Shown: positions 7,378-10,339 of the stretch, piece by piece
How positions within the stretch are numbered: the first letter of the stretch is position 1
Layout: each line of letters opens with the position of its first letter
From: DASZMJ01 sp035551935
Lineage (GTDB): Bacteria > Planctomycetota > Planctomycetia > Isosphaerales > Isosphaeraceae
Assembly: GCA_035551935.1 (NCBI GenBank)
Contig: DASZMJ010000570.1
Coordinates: 1-10,339, forward strand
DNA: 10,339 bases
Direction of reading: 5' to 3'
Made by a program: the position numbers and the translations under genes
Notes under the pieces: model-generated
What the model saw: only the letters and a program-made list of their open reading frames with translations
Database searches by the model: none
What the model was told of the DNA's origin: nothing

Positions 7378-8664
7378 ATGTCGCGCGCGGAAAAGAAGGG
7401 CTCGGACGGCGCGGTCGAGGAGATCGAGGTCCGCGGCCACATCGTCGACTCGCTGATCCTGCCCAAGATCCTCGACCGCATCCTCCAGATGGGGGGCTCG
7501 TTCGAGATCCGCGAGTGCCGCATCGGCGCCCGGCGGGTCGACCCGAGCTACGCGCGCATCGCCGTCCGGGCCGGCGACGCGGCGGGGCTGGATGAGATCC
7601 TCGGCGACCTCGTCGAGCACGGCGCCACGGCCGTCCACCCGCACGACGCGAAGGTCGTCGCCGCCGACATCGCCGGGGCCTTCCCCGAGGGGTTCTACAG
7701 CACGACGAACCAGCACACCCAGGTCCGCCTCGGCGGGCGCTGGGTGGACGTGGCCGACCAGGAGATGGACTGCGGCATCCTCGCCGACGCGGCGGCACGG
7801 TCGTCGCGGTGCGTGCCGATGGCCGACGTGACGGTGGGCATGCCGATCGTCGTCGGCCACGAGGGGGTCCGCGTCATCCCCGTCGAGCGCCCGCGCGACT
7901 CGCAGCTCTTCGGCTTCATGGGCTCGAACGTCTCGAGCGAGAAGCCGAAGGCCGTCAGCCTCACCGGCGTCGCCGACTCGATCCGCCAGACGCGCGCCGA
8001 GGGGAAGAAGGTCCTGCTCGTCGGCGGCCCGGCGATCGTCCACACCGGCTCGGCCGGGCACGTCGCGGCGTTGATCCGGTCGGGCTGGGTCCAGGCGCTT
8101 TTCGCCGGCAACGCCCTGGCGACCCACGACATCGAGCAGGCCCTCTACGGCACCAGCCTCGGCGTCTCGCTGGCGCGCGGCGAGGCCCTCGAACACGGCC
8201 ACGAGCACCACCTCCGCGCCATCAACACGATCCGTCGCCTCGGCGGCATCAAGGCCGCGGTCGACTCGGGGGCCTTGACCTCCGGTATCATGTATGAATG
8301 CGTCAAGTCCGACGTCGAGGTCGTCCTCGCCGGCTCGATCCGCGACGACGGCCCGTTGCCCGAGGTCGTCACCGACACCTTGGTCGCCCAGGACCGCATG
8401 CGCCAGGTCATCCGCGACGGCGTCAGCTTCGCCCTCCTGATCGCGACCGCGTTGCACTCGATCGCCACCGGCAATTTACTCCCCGCGTGGGTCAAGGTCG
8501 TCTGCGTCGACATCAACCCCGCCACCGTCACCAAGCTCAACGACCGCGGCACCTTCCAGACGATCGGGCTGGTGACCGACGTGGAGCCGTTCCTGAGGAG
8601 CCTGGCGGAGGAATTGGGGACGGGTTCACCGCAAAGACGCAAAGAACACAAAGGGAAGAATTAA
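7378..8664 (+). CDS. TIGR00300/LOR-SDH family protein, probable ornithine cyclodeaminase
   Basis: The product has 428 residues. ATG 7378 is preceded by GGGAGGG (7364-7370) at 7 nt; an in-frame ATG at 7321 overlaps the putative -10 and has no ribosome site. Family landmarks run almost end to end: an N-terminal RGHIVDSLILPKILD (19-33) and DPSYARI module (55-61), FPEGFYSTTN (102-111), EMDCGI (129-134), the nucleotide-binding VGGPAIVHTG (215-224), FAGNALATHDIE (242-253), GIMYECVKSDV (303-313), AGSIRDDGPLPEVVTD (318-333) and CVDINPATVTKLNDRG (376-391). Archaeal members and the C-terminal half of cyanobacterial AgrE/ArgZ convert ornithine to proline plus ammonia with NAD. The older LOR/SDH name comes from resemblance to lysine-ketoglutarate reductase/saccharopine dehydrogenase. 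The arginine dihydrolase gene directly downstream supports an ornithine substrate. The last about 13 residues (GSPQRRKEHKGKN) and the stop are encoded by an inverted repeat (8622-8711), so the native C-terminus has been replaced or extended. Confidence 0.88.
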   Translation: MSRAEKKGSDGAVEEIEVRGHIVDSLILPKILDRILQMGGSFEIRECRIGARRVDPSYARIAVRAGDAAGLDEILGDLVEHGATAVHPHDAKVVAADIAGAFPEGFYSTTNQHTQVRLGGRWVDVADQEMDCGILADAAARSSRCVPMADVTVGMPIVVGHEGVRVIPVERPRDSQLFGFMGSNVSSEKPKAVSLTGVADSIRQTRAEGKKVLLVGGPAIVHTGSAGHVAALIRSGWVQALFAGNALATHDIEQALYGTSLGVSLARGEALEHGHEHHLRAINTIRRLGGIKAAVDSGALTSGIMYECVKSDVEVVLAGSIRDDGPLPEVVTDTLVAQDRMRQVIRDGVSFALLIATALHSIATGNLLPAWVKVVCVDINPATVTKLNDRGTFQTIGLVTDVEPFLRSLAEELGTGSPQRRKEHKGKN

Positions 8665-8711
8665 ATTCATTCTATTCTTCCCTTTGTGTTCTTTGCGTCT
8701 TCGGTGAACCC
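8622..8711. repeat. Long near-perfect inverted repeat (MITE/REP-like) at the gene junction
   Basis: The arms 8622-8661 and 8674-8711 pair over 38 bp with no mismatch, a single 2-nt bulge (C8632, A8633) and a 12-nt loop (8662-8673). The arms are built of CGCAAAGACGCAAAG-like and CAAAGGGAAGAA units and are much richer in A+T than the flanks. The left arm forms the 3' end of the cyclodeaminase-family gene, whose TAA (8662-8664) sits in the loop. The right arm ends before the ribosome site of the arginine dihydrolase gene. I recall that conceptual translations of this kind (PQRRKEHKGK, AKTQRTQRE, LCVLCVF) recur as spurious tags in many genomes, which suggests a dispersed repeat. As RNA it would be a very strong hairpin that could attenuate transcription or protect mRNA ends; it lacks a classical U-run after the stem. 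Confidence 0.85.
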
Positions 8712-8730
8712 TCTTCGAGGGCTATCTCTC

Positions 8731-9579
8731 ATGGCACCAGCCCCTCGCATCCTGATGTGCCCGCCCGATTATTACGGGATCGAGTACGAGATCAACCCCT
8801 GGATGGACCGGCGCGTCGGCGCGGAGCCGACGGAGTCTCGCAAGCAGTGGTCGGCGTTGTACGAGACGCTGGTCGATCTGGGGGTGCAGGTCGACCTCAT
8901 GGAGCCGGTGGAGGGCCTGCCGGACCTGGTCTTCACGGCGAACGCGGGGATCGTGTACCACGACCTGTTCCTCAGCTCGCGGTTCCGGTTCGGGGTCCGG
9001 CAGGGGGAGACGCCGCACTTCGACGCCTGGTTCGCCGCGCACGGGTTCCGGGTCGAGTCGTTGCCGCCGGCCTTCATGTTCGAGGGGGCCGGCGACGCCC
9101 TCTTCTGCGGCGAGACGCTGTTCGCCGGCTACCGTTTCCGCTCCGACGCCCGGAGCCACCAGTGGGTCGGCGAGCGGCTCGGCGTGGAAGTCCTGCCGAT
9201 GGAGCTGGTCGACCCTCGGTTCTACCATCTCGACACCTGTTTCTGCCCCCTGGCCGAGGGATCGGCGATCTACTATCCTGGCGCCTTCGACGACTACGGC
9301 CGGTCCGTGCTCGCCGACCGGATCGAGCACCTGATCCCCGTCTCCGCCGAGGAGGCCGTCTCGTTCAGTTGCAACGCCGTGGTCGTCGGCCGTTGCGTCG
9401 TGCTCAACGAAGGTGCCCCCAAGCTCGCCCGCGACCTCGACGGCGCCGGCTTTTCGCCAATTCCCCTGCGCTTGACCGAATTCATCAAGGCCGGCGGCAG
9501 CGCCAAATGCCTCACGCTCCGACTCGATGGAGAAGAGGCCGCGGCCTGGAAGCACGTCGCCGCGGCGGGCGTCGCCTGA
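8731..9579 (+). CDS. argZ: Arginine dihydrolase, ArgZ/AgrE N-terminal-domain type (stand-alone)
   Basis: The product has 282 residues, about the length of the dihydrolase domain of cyanobacterial ArgZ/AgrE without the C-terminal half. ATG 8731 has GAGGG (8717-8721) 9 nt upstream; the in-frame ATG 8686 lies in the inverted repeat and is rejected. Guanidino-group-modifying (amidinotransferase-fold) features are all present: LMCPPDYYGIEYEINPW (8-24), FTANAG (68-73), FEGAGDA (117-123), RFYHLDTCFCPL (163-174), FSCNAV (212-217) and GGSAKCLTL (255-263). N22 and N71 correspond to the asparagines reported for ArgZ/AgrE; N71 is the residue said to separate dihydrolase from deiminase activity. E118, H166 and C260 are the likely catalytic residues. 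The expected reaction is arginine to ornithine, CO2 and two ammonia, in the cytoplasm. The product would feed the cyclodeaminase-family enzyme encoded just upstream. Activity is inferred from motifs, not shown. Confidence 0.92.
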   Translation: MAPAPRILMCPPDYYGIEYEINPWMDRRVGAEPTESRKQWSALYETLVDLGVQVDLMEPVEGLPDLVFTANAGIVYHDLFLSSRFRFGVRQGETPHFDAWFAAHGFRVESLPPAFMFEGAGDALFCGETLFAGYRFRSDARSHQWVGERLGVEVLPMELVDPRFYHLDTCFCPLAEGSAIYYPGAFDDYGRSVLADRIEHLIPVSAEEAVSFSCNAVVVGRCVVLNEGAPKLARDLDGAGFSPIPLRLTEFIKAGGSAKCLTLRLDGEEAAAWKHVAAAGVA

Positions 9580-9616
9580 TCGATCCGCATCACTCGAACC
9601 ACGAAGATCGAACACC

Positions 9617-10111
9617 ATGACGCGCGTCTACCTGCTCCGCCACGGGATCGCCGTGCCGCACGGCTCGCCGGATTATCCCGACGATGAGCGCCCGTTGACC
9701 AAGGAGGGCGAGGAGAAGATGAAGGAGGTGGCCGAGGGACTGGCCTTGATGGATTTGAAGCTCGACCGGATCGTCACCAGCCCGTTGCCGAGGGCGGCGA
9801 AGACGGCGGAGATCGTCGCCGACGTGCTGAAGATGGAGGATATCCTGGAGACCAGCGACGCCCTCCGCGCCGACCGCGACGCGGCGTCGATCCGCGACTG
9901 GCTCCAGACCCGCCCCGAGCCGCGGATCATGCTCGTCGGCCACAACCCCTCGCTCACCGAGCTCGTCGGCCTGCTCATCACCGGCGAGGTCGGCCCTCCG
10001 CTCTGCGAGCTCCACAAAGGCGGCATCGCCGCCCTCGCCACCGGCCCCCACGGCGGCCTCGTCCTCGACTGGCTCGCCCGCCCGCGGCTAATCCGGCGGC
10101 TGGCGGATTAG
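9617..10111 (+). CDS. sixA: SixA-type phosphohistidine phosphatase (histidine phosphatase superfamily)
   Basis: The product has 164 residues, matching SixA (about 160). The phosphoacceptor motif LLRHGIA gives R8 and H9. SPLPRAAKTAE (55-65) supplies the second arginine (R59), and VGHNPSLTEL (107-116) the second catalytic histidine (H109). The substituted linker SPDYPDDERPLTKEGEEKM (17-35) is the usual SixA N-terminal region. SixA proteins are single-domain and dephosphorylate phosphohistidine, for example on PTS-related NPr in E. coli. No phosphotransfer partner is encoded in this window, so the substrate is unknown. ATG 9617 is 37 nt after the argZ-like gene, without a clear Shine-Dalgarno sequence (GAAGATCG is the nearest purine-rich stretch). 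The longer frame from 9527 overlaps argZ and lacks family similarity. Cotranscription with the arginine genes is plausible by spacing. Confidence 0.9.
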   Translation: MTRVYLLRHGIAVPHGSPDYPDDERPLTKEGEEKMKEVAEGLALMDLKLDRIVTSPLPRAAKTAEIVADVLKMEDILETSDALRADRDAASIRDWLQTRPEPRIMLVGHNPSLTELVGLLITGEVGPPLCELHKGGIAALATGPHGGLVLDWLARPRLIRRLAD

Positions 10112-10120
10112 ATTCGGCTC

Positions 10121-10146
10121 GTAGCAGGCACGCTCCGCGTGCCGTC
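10121..10146. repeat. REP-like hairpin after the sixA-like gene
   Basis: GGCACGC (10127-10133) and GCGTGCC (10137-10143) form a perfect 7-bp stem with a TCC loop, 15 nt after the sixA stop. The surrounding GTAGCAGG...GTCGG context resembles dispersed hairpins I recall from planctomycete genomes. No U-run follows, so it is not a classical intrinsic terminator, but it could end or stabilise the upstream transcript. Only one copy is seen in the window. Confidence 0.5.
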
Positions 10147-10182
10147 GGCCACATCACAAGAACAGGTTGGGCGGCGGAGCCA

Positions 10183-10305
10183 ATGGGCAATCTCGTCGCG
10201 TTCTACGAACTCGTTGCCGCGGAGTGGCGCAAGCGCGGCGTGCCGCTCATGCCACCCGCCTCCGAGTCCACGATCACCGGCCTCTTCTGTAATGGTTCAG
10301 CGTGA
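10183..10305 (+). pseudogene. Truncated SMI1/KNR4 (SUKH)-like gene, N-terminal fragment
   Basis: ATG 10183 opens a 40-codon frame, with purine-rich GGCGGAG (10172-10178) 4 nt upstream, ending at TGA 10303-10305. The first 35 residues (MGNLVAFYELVAAEWR..., then GVPLMPPASESTITGLF) resemble the start of SMI1/KNR4-type domains, where a P-A-S-E-x-x-I-x-x-F element is followed by E-x-x-x-G-x-x-LP. The expected continuation is absent: after TTC 10285-10287 the frame runs into CNGSA and a stop. So the gene appears interrupted by foreign DNA. SUKH proteins often act as immunity proteins or have cell-regulatory roles, but nothing here shows a toxin partner. The similarity rests on a short segment. Confidence 0.45.
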
Positions 10306-10339
10306 AATGGAGAAACCGGGGCTCGGAGATAAATGGTAG
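10288..10339. other. Unassigned sequence at right edge, possible insertion-element end
   Basis: From about 10288 (TGTAATGGTTCAGCGTGAAA...) the sequence no longer continues the SUKH-like gene and is less GC-rich than the coding DNA. An element terminus beginning TGTAA or GTAA is conceivable, as in IS66-type elements, which often start with GTAA. The window ends before any transposase, opposite end or target duplication could be seen. Confidence 0.25.

Noticed and set aside
6126..7523. A 465-codon minus-strand frame opposite the DUF1573 gene
   Set aside because: It has no domain signal and overlaps a gene with a signal peptide, a SCGCT motif and a strong ribosome site.
8622..8711. CRISPR or classical intrinsic terminator
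   Set aside because: There is a single palindrome without spacers, and no U-run follows the stem; a dispersed inverted repeat explains it better.
8686..8730. Upstream start (ATG 8686) for argZ
   Set aside because: The added residues are encoded by the repeat arm; ATG 8731 has its own GAGGG site and places N22 and N71 at the numbering of characterised ArgZ proteins.
8298..9620. A plus-strand frame running through the inverted repeat into argZ
   Set aside because: It is out of frame with both enzymes and contains the AKTQRTQRE and LCVLCVF translations of the repeat, which are typical spurious products.

Overview
The window (10,339 bp) is very GC-rich and densely coded. It looks like a planctomycete, most likely an Isosphaeraceae-type genome. 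That placement is inferred from the GC-heavy third codon positions, the presence of a DUF1573 exported protein, a GHMP-kinase/UDPGP fusion, a GHNE-type SGNH protein with a TPR-like segment, and dispersed hairpin repeats. No taxonomic marker is present.

Left part (1-4962, + strand): three genes that probably make or modify surface polysaccharide. The first is the 3' part of a fused sugar kinase (GHMP C-terminal module) and UDPGP-type nucleotidyltransferase. It is followed after 18 bp by an NAD-dependent sugar-nucleotide 4-epimerase, then by a membrane-anchored SGNH/GDSL-type hydrolase carrying a TPR-like segment. The first about 60 bases are an AT-rich repeat read in frame with the first gene.

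Middle (4966-7277): a short acyl-CoA-dehydrogenase-like flavoprotein on the minus strand, convergent with the SGNH gene with only 3 bp between stop codons. It is divergent from an exported DUF1573 protein across a 176-bp promoter region.

Right part (7378-10111, + strand): the functional centre of the window. A TIGR00300/LOR-SDH protein (ornithine cyclodeaminase family) is followed by a stand-alone arginine dihydrolase of the ArgZ/AgrE family, then by a SixA-type phosphohistidine phosphatase. In cyanobacterial AgrE/ArgZ the two enzymes are one polypeptide (dihydrolase first, cyclodeaminase second). Here they are separate, in reverse order, and separated by a 38-bp-stem inverted repeat that supplies the last codons and stop of the first gene. 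Together they would convert arginine to ornithine to proline, releasing ammonia and CO2.

Right edge (10112-10339): a REP-like hairpin, then the first about 35 codons of an SMI1/KNR4(SUKH)-like gene that breaks off into unrelated sequence, perhaps an insertion-element end. Both window edges therefore lie in or beside repeat-like DNA, as at assembly break points.

No defence, CRISPR or clearly unprecedented system is visible. The split arginine-to-proline module and the repeat insertions are the points most worth following up. No tRNA or rRNA gene was recognised.
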